DNA of 64,000 nt from Collinsella sp. AF33-16 (GTDB lineage: Bacteria > Actinomycetota > Coriobacteriia > Coriobacteriales > Coriobacteriaceae), in NCBI RefSeq assembly GCF_003475325.1, contig NZ_QRQC01000001.1:194980-258979 (forward strand), written 5' to 3'. The notes beneath the pieces are model-generated. The model saw nothing but the letters and a program-made list of their open reading frames with translations, made no database searches and was not told where the DNA came from. Position 1 is the first letter of the stretch. The number at the start of each line of letters is the position of its first letter. Position numbers and translations under genes: made by a program. Below, one piece after another: positions 56,037 through 64,000 of the stretch.

Positions 56037-57140
56037 TTGTCTACTAACGCCTCTGGCAGCCCTGTTCTGTCGCTGCTTATTCCCATTTACAATGTTCAGC
56101 GCTACCTGCGCGAGTGCCTCGATTCCGCCCTGGCGCAGACGCTCAAGGATATTGAGATCATCTGCATTAACGACGGGTCGACCGACAACTCGCCGGCGAT
56201 TATCCGCGAGTATATGGAGCGCGATGAGCGCGTCAAGATGATCGACAAGGCCAACAGCGGCTACGGCGACTCGATGAACCACGGTCTGGAGATGGCGCGT
56301 GGCAAGTATGTTGGCATCTTGGAGTCCGATGACTTTATGGCGCCTGACGCACTCGAAAAGCTTGTCTCGGCCGCCGATAGCAATAATGCCGACTTTGCTA
56401 AGGCGAACTTTGATTTCTACTGGTCTAAGCCCGAGGAACGCCGTTCGCTGCACGAGATGTTTAAGGCCAAGGACTGCGGCAATCCGGTGCACCCGAGCGA
56501 TACGACACAGTTCTTTAAGCAAAAGCCGTCGATTTGGTCGGCCGTGTACCGTCGCGATTTTCTTGAGCGCAACGGCATTACGTTCCTACCGACTCCGGGA
56601 GCATCCTTTCAGGACACGTCATTCGCCTTTAAGGTGATCGCGTGCGCCGATAAGGCTGTTTATCTGCACGATGCCGTGTTGTCGTATCGCCAGGACAACG
56701 AGAATTCCTCGGTCAATGCTTCGGCTAAGGTCTTTTGCGTCAATTCCGAGTATGCCGAGATTGAGCGTTGGATTCGAGAGGATTATGCCCGCGACCACGC
56801 AAGCGGCGATGTCGCGCGCATGCTCAAGTTCAATCAACTCATTAAGTACGATTCGTATATGTGGAACTACGTGCGCTTGGCGCCTAAGTTCTATAAGGAG
56901 TTCCTGGTTCAGATGGCCAAGGAGTTCCAAGCGGCCTTGGACGCGGGGGAGTTTTCGCTTGACGACCTCAAGCCGTGGAAGCGCGCAAATCTCGCTGCCA
57001 TCCTCAAAGATCCTGAGGGCTGGGTTGACGAGCATCCGAGTTTTGCGACGGATGGTGCCTTGGGGCGTGCTAAGTATTACGCCTCGGTTGGAGGCCCAGG
57101 CGTGGTCGCCGCCTTCCTCATCGAATCGCTAAGGGGGTAG
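56037..57140 (+). CDS. Glycosyltransferase family 2, paralogue A
   Basis: This 367-residue enzyme has an N-terminal GT-A domain: LSLLIPIYNVQRYLRECLDS, INDGSTDNSP near residue 44, and LESDDFMAP near 95 (DxD). The start is TTG at 56037 with AAGGAG six bases before it. The first 110 residues are almost identical in protein and DNA to the gene at 58262, differing mainly at third codon positions. The region after residue 120 has diverged. It is followed after 6 bases by the next glycosyltransferase. Confidence 0.88.
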   Translation: MSTNASGSPVLSLLIPIYNVQRYLRECLDSALAQTLKDIEIICINDGSTDNSPAIIREYMERDERVKMIDKANSGYGDSMNHGLEMARGKYVGILESDDFMAPDALEKLVSAADSNNADFAKANFDFYWSKPEERRSLHEMFKAKDCGNPVHPSDTTQFFKQKPSIWSAVYRRDFLERNGITFLPTPGASFQDTSFAFKVIACADKAVYLHDAVLSYRQDNENSSVNASAKVFCVNSEYAEIERWIREDYARDHASGDVARMLKFNQLIKYDSYMWNYVRLAPKFYKEFLVQMAKEFQAALDAGEFSLDDLKPWKRANLAAILKDPEGWVDEHPSFATDGALGRAKYYASVGGPGVVAAFLIESLRG

Positions 57141-57146
57141 GTCGGC

Positions 57147-58187
57147 ATGGGAGAGGCCTCGTGCCCTAAAGCAACCATTGTCGTCCCCGTTTACAACTCT
57201 GCGCGCTCCATTCAGCGATGCCTCGATTCGCTGCTGGCCCAGTCCGAGCGCTCGATTCAGGTTGTGTGTGTCAACGACGGTTCGACTGATGATTCGTTGA
57301 ACGTGTTGCGTCAGATCGCGCAGGCCGACGATCGCGTACTGGTGATTGACCAGGAAAACGCTGGCGTCTCGTGTGCTCGAAATGCCGGTATCGATGCCGC
57401 CGAGGGCGAGACCGTCTTTTTTGTGGATGCCGACGATTACATCGATGCCCAGACGGTCGAGCGCGTGCTGCATGCCATGGAGTCTGCAGATGCCGAGGCC
57501 GCCGTTTTTGGCGGCGTCTGTGAACCTGCCGATGCTGCCCCCAAACGCGTCCAGCAACTCATGAGCCCCAAAGCCGGTACCTTCGGCGCCCGTGATCCCC
57601 AACTGCTGTTCCATTCGAATGCGCAGCCCTATGCCTGTCGTGCGGCTTTTTCGCGCGAGCTGCTCAATCGCGAAGGCATTCGCTTCGCCCCCGGTTTGGC
57701 TTTGGGCGAGGACGTCGTCTTCCAATTTGCGGCTTATGCGCTTGCCCGCAAGACCGTCGTCATGCCGGACAAGTTCTACCACTACGTGATGGAGAGCGAA
57801 TCGGCGACGCACGAGTTCAACAGTGCCGAGGCTCGCGCCAAAAAGCTTGACACCCACATGAGGATGCTCGAGGAGGTCTTGGAGGACTGGGCGGCCTACG
57901 GTCTTTTGGACCTGTGTCCCGGCGAGCTGATAACTTGGTTTTTAGACCTCATTGTGTTCGACCTGGCGCGCTTGGATGCCGATGACTTCCATCGCGTGGC
58001 GGCTCGCGTCAACATGGACCTCACGACGTTTTTGGGAACGGAGTGGGCGGATATGCCTGCTAAGGGCGCCGTTTGCCGTGTTGCCCACAAGCTCGTTGCG
58101 GCGACCTCGGGCGTTTCGATGGCAGACGCCACGCTGTTCTATCTTTCGACTCGCGGTCTCAAAGCCTGCCTGGAGCGCTTTATCTAA
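57147..58187 (+). CDS. Glycosyltransferase family 2
   Basis: This 346-residue enzyme has IVVPVYNSARSIQRCLDSLL, VNDGSTDDSL and FVDADDYIDAQ (DxD near residue 90). It belongs to the cluster but is not a close copy of the flanking paralogues. A C-terminal helical region of about 130 residues lacks membrane segments. It probably acts at the inner face of the membrane on a lipid-linked acceptor. Confidence 0.87.
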   Translation: MGEASCPKATIVVPVYNSARSIQRCLDSLLAQSERSIQVVCVNDGSTDDSLNVLRQIAQADDRVLVIDQENAGVSCARNAGIDAAEGETVFFVDADDYIDAQTVERVLHAMESADAEAAVFGGVCEPADAAPKRVQQLMSPKAGTFGARDPQLLFHSNAQPYACRAAFSRELLNREGIRFAPGLALGEDVVFQFAAYALARKTVVMPDKFYHYVMESESATHEFNSAEARAKKLDTHMRMLEEVLEDWAAYGLLDLCPGELITWFLDLIVFDLARLDADDFHRVAARVNMDLTTFLGTEWADMPAKGAVCRVAHKLVAATSGVSMADATLFYLSTRGLKACLERFI

Positions 58188-58261
58188 TTCCAAGCGCTGC
58201 CGCCCGCCGCAACTCGGCTGCTAAAATAACCCTGTTACACGCTATCCAACAGGAGGTTCTC

Positions 58262-59380
58262 TTGCAGAACTCTGATACCCCTAAAGTTTCTCTGCTTGTC
58301 CCCATTTGCAATGTCGAACGCTACCTGCGCGAGTGCCTCGATTCCGCCGTGGCGCAGACGCTCAAGGATATCGAGATCATCTGTATCAACGACGGCTCCA
58401 CCGATAGCTCGCCAGACATCATCCGCGAGTACATGGAGCGAGACCCCCGTGTGAAGATGATCGATAAAGCCAACAGCGGCTACGGCGACTCGATGAACCG
58501 CGGCCTGGAGATGGCGCGCGGTGAGTACGTGGGCATCCTTGAGTCCGACGACTTTATGTTTGAGGATTCGCTCCAAAAGCTGGTCGCCAAGGCCGATGCT
58601 GAGCATGCCGATGTGGTAAAGGGCGACTTTTACCTGTATTGGTCCACGCCCAGCGAGCGCCGTGAGCTGTTTGGGATCATCGACGAGCATATGACGGGCG
58701 CCGCGTATCGCCCCGTCGATCGCCCGGGCATCTTCTACCGCAAACCTTCCATTTGGTCGGCTATCTATCGGTGCGAGTTTCTCAACGACAATCAGATTCG
58801 GTTCCTTCCCACGCCGGGCGCCTCATATCAGGACGCAGGCTTTAACTTTAAGGTTTGGGCTTGCGCCGAGCGTGCCGCGTTTATTACGGACCCCATTTTG
58901 TGCTATCGCCAGGATAACGAGAAGAGCTCCGTTAATTCGCCCAACAAGGTGTTTTGCGTGTGCGACGAATATGCCGAGATGCAACGTTTTTTGGACGAGC
59001 GTCCCGAGCTCAAGGCTCAACTCCAGGGCATTTTAATGCGCATGAAGGTCGATACGTACCGTTGGAATGATGAGCGTCTGGTCGATGAACTGCGTGATCA
59101 GTTTTGGAAAAAGGCCTCGCCCGAGCTCAAGGCCGATTGGGATGCCGGTCGCTTTGACCTGTCGCTGTTCGATCCACGTGGCGAGACCGACCTGCGCCTG
59201 ATGGTCAAGTCGCCCCGTGCCTATATCGATTCGCGCTTTGGCTTTAAGAAGCCGGGCAAGCTCAATACGTTTAAGCATTACTTTAAGATTGGCGGCCTGC
59301 CGCTGGTGTGGCGCGTGCTGACGTATCAGCGCACCTACGGCGACAACCCGCACCCCGATGACGTTCCCGCCGCACAGTAG
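58262..59380 (+). CDS. Glycosyltransferase family 2, paralogue B
   Basis: This 372-residue enzyme is the close copy of the gene at 56037. LSLLVPICNVERYLRECLDS-like start (VSLLVPICNVERYLREC), INDGSTDSSP and LESDDFMFEDS are shared. TTG at 58262 with AGGAGG six bases upstream is the start; an upstream in-frame ATG lies within the previous gene and is rejected. The second half retains KPSIWSAIYRCEFL and FLPTPGASYQDAGF, matching paralogue A, so the whole genes are duplicates. Confidence 0.88.
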   Translation: MQNSDTPKVSLLVPICNVERYLRECLDSAVAQTLKDIEIICINDGSTDSSPDIIREYMERDPRVKMIDKANSGYGDSMNRGLEMARGEYVGILESDDFMFEDSLQKLVAKADAEHADVVKGDFYLYWSTPSERRELFGIIDEHMTGAAYRPVDRPGIFYRKPSIWSAIYRCEFLNDNQIRFLPTPGASYQDAGFNFKVWACAERAAFITDPILCYRQDNEKSSVNSPNKVFCVCDEYAEMQRFLDERPELKAQLQGILMRMKVDTYRWNDERLVDELRDQFWKKASPELKADWDAGRFDLSLFDPRGETDLRLMVKSPRAYIDSRFGFKKPGKLNTFKHYFKIGGLPLVWRVLTYQRTYGDNPHPDDVPAAQ

Positions 59381-59392
59381 GAGCGAGTGATT

Positions 59393-60460
59393 ATGGCTAC
59401 CCCCAAGATTTCCGTTGTCGTTCCCATCTACAACGTGGAGGAGTGCCTGGCCTGGTGCCTGGACTCCCTGCTTGCGCAGGACATGCCCGATTGGGAGGGC
59501 GTGCTGGTCAACGATGGCTCGCCGGACGGTTCGCGCGATATTGCGGCTGCCTATTGCGAAAAGGACGCGCGCTTTACGCTGGTCGATAAGGAGAACGGCG
59601 GCCTGTCGAGTGCGCGTAATGCGGGTATCGCTGCGTCCGCGGCGCCTATCGTCGCGTTTTTGGATTCCGACGACCGCTTTACGCCCGATGCGTGCCGTGT
59701 GATCGTCGATGCCTTTGAGCGCGAGGGCTGCGACGTTTTGACCTTTGGTGCGAATCCGTATCCGCTGAAGGCGGGGTATCCGTGGCTTAACTATGTGCTG
59801 AGCCCGCGCGATGTGTCGTTTGAAGGCTATAGCTCCGACCTGCTGTTTAAGGAAGCGTCTCGCCCCTTTGCATGGCGCACTGCCTGCAAGCGCGATTTTT
59901 TGCTGGACAACGGGATTCTGTTCGACGAAACCGTTAAGTATGGCGAGGACCAGGTCTTCGATTTCGCCGTGTACGGTCGTTCGCGCAAGACCGCGCTTAT
60001 CTCGAACAAGCTGTATGACTACCGTGTCGCGCGCAAAGGCTCACTTATGGACACCATGCGCTATGACGACGAGACGCGCCTGCTGGAGCACGTGAAGATT
60101 TACTCCGCGGTGCTGGCTGACTGGCAGCGCGACGATCTCGATGTACAGCACGCCGATGACCTGGCGTACTTCCTATGCGATCTGGTGCTGTACGACGCGC
60201 TCAGGCTGCTGGGTTCGGACTGCGGCAAGGTGTTTGCTGCCGTTGCCACGGCGCTTGCCGGTTCTGCCGTGGGCAGCGATGCTGCGCTCGCACAATGCGC
60301 TCCTTCTATTGCCGCTATGGTGCGCGCGGCGCTTGCCAGCAAGGCCCCCAATGCCCGTGTATGCAAAAAGCTCATGTTCGATTACGACGTCTTGAGGTTT
60401 GGGCGCCTGGGTGCCTGCAAACGCATGGCAGTGAACGCCCTTGGAAAGCGAGAAGTGTAG
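59393..60460 (+). CDS. Glycosyltransferase family 2
   Basis: This 355-residue enzyme has ISVVVPIYNVEECLAWCLDS, VNDGSPDGSRD and FLDSDDRFTPD (DxD near residue 94). ATG at 59393 is preferred to GTG at 59387 because AGGAG is then 9 bases upstream. It is the last intact gene of the cluster; a decayed insertion sequence lies 38 bases after its stop. Confidence 0.86.
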   Translation: MATPKISVVVPIYNVEECLAWCLDSLLAQDMPDWEGVLVNDGSPDGSRDIAAAYCEKDARFTLVDKENGGLSSARNAGIAASAAPIVAFLDSDDRFTPDACRVIVDAFEREGCDVLTFGANPYPLKAGYPWLNYVLSPRDVSFEGYSSDLLFKEASRPFAWRTACKRDFLLDNGILFDETVKYGEDQVFDFAVYGRSRKTALISNKLYDYRVARKGSLMDTMRYDDETRLLEHVKIYSAVLADWQRDDLDVQHADDLAYFLCDLVLYDALRLLGSDCGKVFAAVATALAGSAVGSDAALAQCAPSIAAMVRAALASKAPNARVCKKLMFDYDVLRFGRLGACKRMAVNALGKREV

Positions 60461-60497
60461 ATGAGAGATCGGCGGGGAACGTCGATTGATTGCTGGC

Positions 60498-61464
60498 TCT
60501 AATGGTTTAGACGACGGGCGATGCCGCACCTGCCACAAGTTGCGGTAAGTCGCGATGGGCATCATGATATGGCGCAACACCCTTGCAGTCGGGCCCCACC
60601 TGTCGTGCGCCTGGTCGACCCTGAAGAGGCAAGCGTACCGGTCGAGATAAGCCTGCGGGTTCCGCGGCGACATCCCCGTGAAGCGCCATAGGTATCGTTT
60701 AAGCCAGGGGCACAGGTCGTTCACCATCTCCATCCGCTCTAGGTAGATCGGGTCGTTTACATTGGCCCTGTGCGCTCCGCTCTCGAGCCGGTCGTCCCTG
60801 ACCAGCGCGCTGTGTGCCCGCTTGAGGTCGTGGATCAGCGGCGACCCGGGCGCCATCTTGCTGCCCATGTCCTTCCTCACGCGCGGCGAGCTGGGCTTCC
60901 TGTGACCGTATGCGACCGCGACCGGGTTCTTGTGCACGTCGATGGCGACGCCGATACAGAGCTTCTGGAGGGGTAGGCCGCGTCTGCGGGCCTGCCCGCT
61001 GCCCTTGGAGAGGTCGGTGTCGATGATGTGGGTCTCGTCCATCTAGACGGTGTCGCGCAGCACGATCCAGTCCGAGCGGCAGCGCCACCTCGGGACGCCG
61101 GCCGCGGTGGACCAGTCTCTCCAGGCGCCGCGCGCCGCACCCCCGGGCGCCTTGGGTCCGGCCGATAGGACGCCTTGGCCTCGGCGAGCGTGCCGACGAC
61201 GACTTCATCGCGGCGGTGCCTCTCGTCAGCAGCTTCTATGAGCAGCAGGAATTCGTCGGCGGTCAAACCCGCCACGAGCTCCCTGAAGGGGTTCGCTCTT
61301 CCCATATAGATCTGTCCCATCCACCCGACCGCCCACCCGGTGGGATTGTCGCCAAATAAAGATCCGGGTGGGCGCGCGGGTAAATTCTCTGTTTGGCTGG
61401 GAAGAGCACGGCATTCGGGGATCGTACGGTCCCCGAATCATCACCTATTATCTAAACTGTTAGA
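60498..61464 (-). mobile_element. Decayed insertion sequence with matching ends
   Basis: The ends TCTAATGGTTTAGACGAC (60498 on) and, on the other strand, TCTAACAGTTTAGATAAT (61464 back) match at 19 of 26 positions; all differences are transitions. The 967-bp span holds one broken transposase gene on the minus strand. No target-site duplication is obvious. The IS family was not identified. Confidence 0.75.
60507..61320 (-). pseudogene. Transposase, broken by frameshifts and a stop
   Basis: Pieces lie in three frames. The N-terminus (MGRANPFRELVAGLTADEFL) is in one. The core is in a second, beginning MDETHIIDTDLSKGSGQ, with GVAIDVHKNPVAVAYGHRKP and YLDRYACLFRVDQAHDRW. The last residues ending GAASPVV are in a third. 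An in-frame TAG immediately precedes MDETHI. The MDET and AIDVHKNP segments look like DDE-type catalytic positions. At least two frameshifts and one stop make it inactive. The family label is left open. Confidence 0.8.
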
Positions 61465-62246
61465 TTGAATTATTAAGGGCTTCATCCAAATAGATTTCTG
61501 CATAGATGTTGAAAATATTATGCTAAGCAAATGATTGGTTCTTAGAGAAGTCCGTTAATCTGTCTCTCGTTATAATTAATTAAGCTTGCGAGCGCATTGC
61601 TTGGAATGGTTGAACCAGCCTTATCAGTATTGGAGCTTCTACTTGAGCAGCCAACGAAGGGATGGATAATGACCATGATTTCCTATATCGCGGTGGGCGC
61701 AAGCGGGGATGACCGTTCCAAGTAATTGCTGCAAGGCTTGCCCTCTCGGGTGGTACCCGAGCATTCCCGCCACAATCCTAGGCACGTCTCCTGGATTGGT
61801 TTTGAGTGCCGATTCGTGCACTCTTTGTTTGCTTTGCATCGTTTTTTGCTGAAACTATGGATTTAGTCGGTTGATTTACGAATTCGCCCGAACGCTTTGA
61901 GCGAATAGATCGCTCCCACAGTTAGTCGACTCCCCGCAGCCTCTCCTGGGTCCCAGGGGCGGCGTTTTCCCAGTTGAAGGAGCGGCTGGTCCTTTTATTC
62001 CGTTTTGTCTATAACTATGATGGCGGAGCATGGCCCCTCTCGGCGCAATCTTTGGCTGGGAAGGGCATGGCGATTCGGGGCCTTTTGGTTCCCGAATCGC
62101 CATCTGTTATCTAAGCTGTAAAAAACTGTTTCCTTGGTCTGCTAGAGTGCTTCGCGAAAACGGGTCAAAAAGTGAACCGACTTTGAATACCGTTTATATC
62201 ATTTGGCTTATGCCAGAAGGATTGTGTGGGCTAGTATGCATGAAAA
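61465..62246. other. AT-richer gene-free stretch
   Basis: This 782-base stretch between the insertion-sequence remnant and the next gene is lower in GC than its surroundings. It has a solo copy of the insertion-sequence end at 62052-62122 and otherwise only short open frames without ribosome sites. It is probably composed of mobile-DNA remnants. Confidence 0.5.
62052..62122. repeat. Solo copy of the insertion-sequence right end
   Basis: TTGGCTGGGAAGGGCATGG, a GATTCGGG/CCCGAATC hairpin and CTGTTATCTAAGCTGT parallel 61391-61462 (TTGGCTGGGAAGAGCACGG, ATTCGGGG/CCCCGAAT, CTATTATCTAAACTGT). It shows that a second copy was once present, or that the end is itself a small repeat. Confidence 0.75.
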
Positions 62247-62783
62247 TCAATCGATCTTGTAGCACTCTATGTTTGCTTTGATTACCGCTTCAGCAAGTGC
62301 GAGGTGCTCTTCGTGCGAATTGTCGCTCGAACTTCGCCATTTGGCAATGTCTTTTTCATCTATGCGCCTTATGTCGAACGGCTCCTCAACAAACTCCGCC
62401 GCCACCTCCATGAATTCGTTGAAGCTTGTGGTTACCCCTCGGGCATCAATGTAAGCCTTTTTTCCATTTAGGTAAGCCTGGCAGAATGCATGGAAACGAT
62501 GCCTCTTCCTTTCTTCGATTATGAATGCCTTGTATCCGAGAATCTCTTCGAGTTTTAACGCAAACGCTTGGCATGATCCCCTGAGAAGACACCCCGCTGA
62601 TGTTAGATGCTCTTCGTCGTCGTCAATTTGAGTCAGGTGCCCGTCGTAGTCAATCTCTTCGAGATTCGTAAAATTATTGTTATCGCAATAGAATCCCTTG
62701 TGTAGTTCAGTTCCATGGACGGGACGGTATCTGCTTCGGTCGGTTTTTCCGGGCAGTGCTTTTGCAGTAGACTGGTTACTCAT
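62247..62783 (-). CDS. Transglutaminase-like (Cys-His-Asp) protein, unrecognised
   Basis: This 178-residue protein has no database name I can give. Residues 60-125 fit the order of a transglutaminase-type papain fold: GSCQAFALKLEEILGYKAF with the Cys near residue 70, HRFHAFCQAYLNGKKAY with a His near 95, and IDARG with the Asp near 111. Spacing matches bacterial transglutaminase-like domains. There is no signal peptide. GGAG lies 7 bases before the ATG. It stands alone among mobile remnants and glycan genes, and its GC is lower, so it was probably acquired. The catalytic reading is by eye only. Confidence 0.65.
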   Translation of the reverse strand: MSNQSTAKALPGKTDRSRYRPVHGTELHKGFYCDNNNFTNLEEIDYDGHLTQIDDDEEHLTSAGCLLRGSCQAFALKLEEILGYKAFIIEERKRHRFHAFCQAYLNGKKAYIDARGVTTSFNEFMEVAAEFVEEPFDIRRIDEKDIAKWRSSSDNSHEEHLALAEAVIKANIECYKID

Positions 62784-62870
62784 TGGTTCTCCGTTTGGCT
62801 GTCGTTATCTAATTATTTGTACCAACAAGTATCAAACTTAATTCCTCATTGGGACACGGGTTTAGCCTGA

Positions 62871-63902
<1,032 letters not shown>

Positions 63903-64000
63903 TTAGCCTTTCGGGGTTAAGCTGCTGCTCGCGAACCTCTCGTCGATGAGGCGCGCTTCTTTGAGTAATCGCCCTCTTTGACACCGGCGATATTGAGCCC

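Noticed and set aside
61639..61839. A 66-codon minus-strand frame in the AT-rich gap
   Set aside because: It has no ribosome site, no recognised motif and lies among insertion-sequence debris.
63903..64000. A minus-strand frame reading LLKEARLIDERFASSSLTPKG to a stop at the window's right edge
   Set aside because: It looks protein-like and may be the end of a gene entering from the right, but only about 31 codons are visible, too few to call.

Overview
The window looks like a chromosome segment of a high-GC Coriobacteriia gut actinobacterium, most likely Collinsella or a close relative. This rests on the codon and GC character, the long Ala/Arg-rich N-terminal extension on Rho, the Suf operon order C-B-D-S-U with an Rrf2 regulator, the GGGtGRT/NifU-like pair and an MPKTG-anchored surface protein. 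The genus is inference; no 16S gene is present.

Layout. 1-5.7 kb: tail of a BREX phage-defence locus (partial pglZ, brxL) followed by two unrecognised genes that may be accessory. 6-10.7 kb: a cation/proton antiporter, a PPP-type metallophosphatase and a flippase-like membrane protein, separated by two copies of a dispersed non-coding repeat. 11-16.3 kb: PEP carboxykinase, a B3/B4-domain protein behind a structured leader, a MarR regulator, a DegV lipid-binding protein, an MGMT-like protein and a small Cys-rich protein. 16.5-20.4 kb: trpS, a WecA/TagO-like transferase, a possible 6S-like RNA and a radical SAM activase. 20.7-28.3 kb: tRNA-Ala, a tail-anchored coiled-coil protein, pncB, proB, a proline-iminopeptidase-like hydrolase on the opposite strand, proA, an HD hydrolase and a CarD regulator. 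28.6-36 kb: argS, a repeat-rich gap, rho, an unknown Ala-rich protein and a VanZ-like protein. 36-43 kb: a ROK sugar kinase, an aminotransferase, tRNA-His and two identical tRNA-Lys genes, a truncated dinD, a NadB-like flavoprotein and the GGGtGRT/NifU-like operon. 43.3-50.8 kb: a REP-associated (RAYT) transposase, the suf operon for Fe-S cluster assembly, its divergent Rrf2 regulator and an MNT/HEPN toxin-antitoxin pair. 50.9-54.7 kb: a cell-wall-anchored protein with a lysozyme-like N-terminus and an AAA-ATPase. 54.8-64 kb: a polysaccharide locus with five family 2 glycosyltransferases, a decayed insertion sequence, a transglutaminase-like protein and a dTDP-glucose 4,6-dehydratase with an abnormal C-terminus.

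The most striking feature is the non-coding sequence. At least six families of dispersed palindromic or structured repeats lie between genes. One is a sequence-conserved terminator found six times, each 12-28 bp after a stop codon, with one copy carrying the loop inverted and one carrying paired arm changes. A second is a four-copy element with a CCGCAGGT core. A third is a 31-bp dyad (TGGGACAAA, 13 bp, TTTGTCCCA) found twice between suf and its Rrf2 regulator and once at the far end of the operon, beside the RAYT gene, where it encodes the last residues of SufU.

All family names come from reading motifs by eye. No database search, alignment program or folding program was run.
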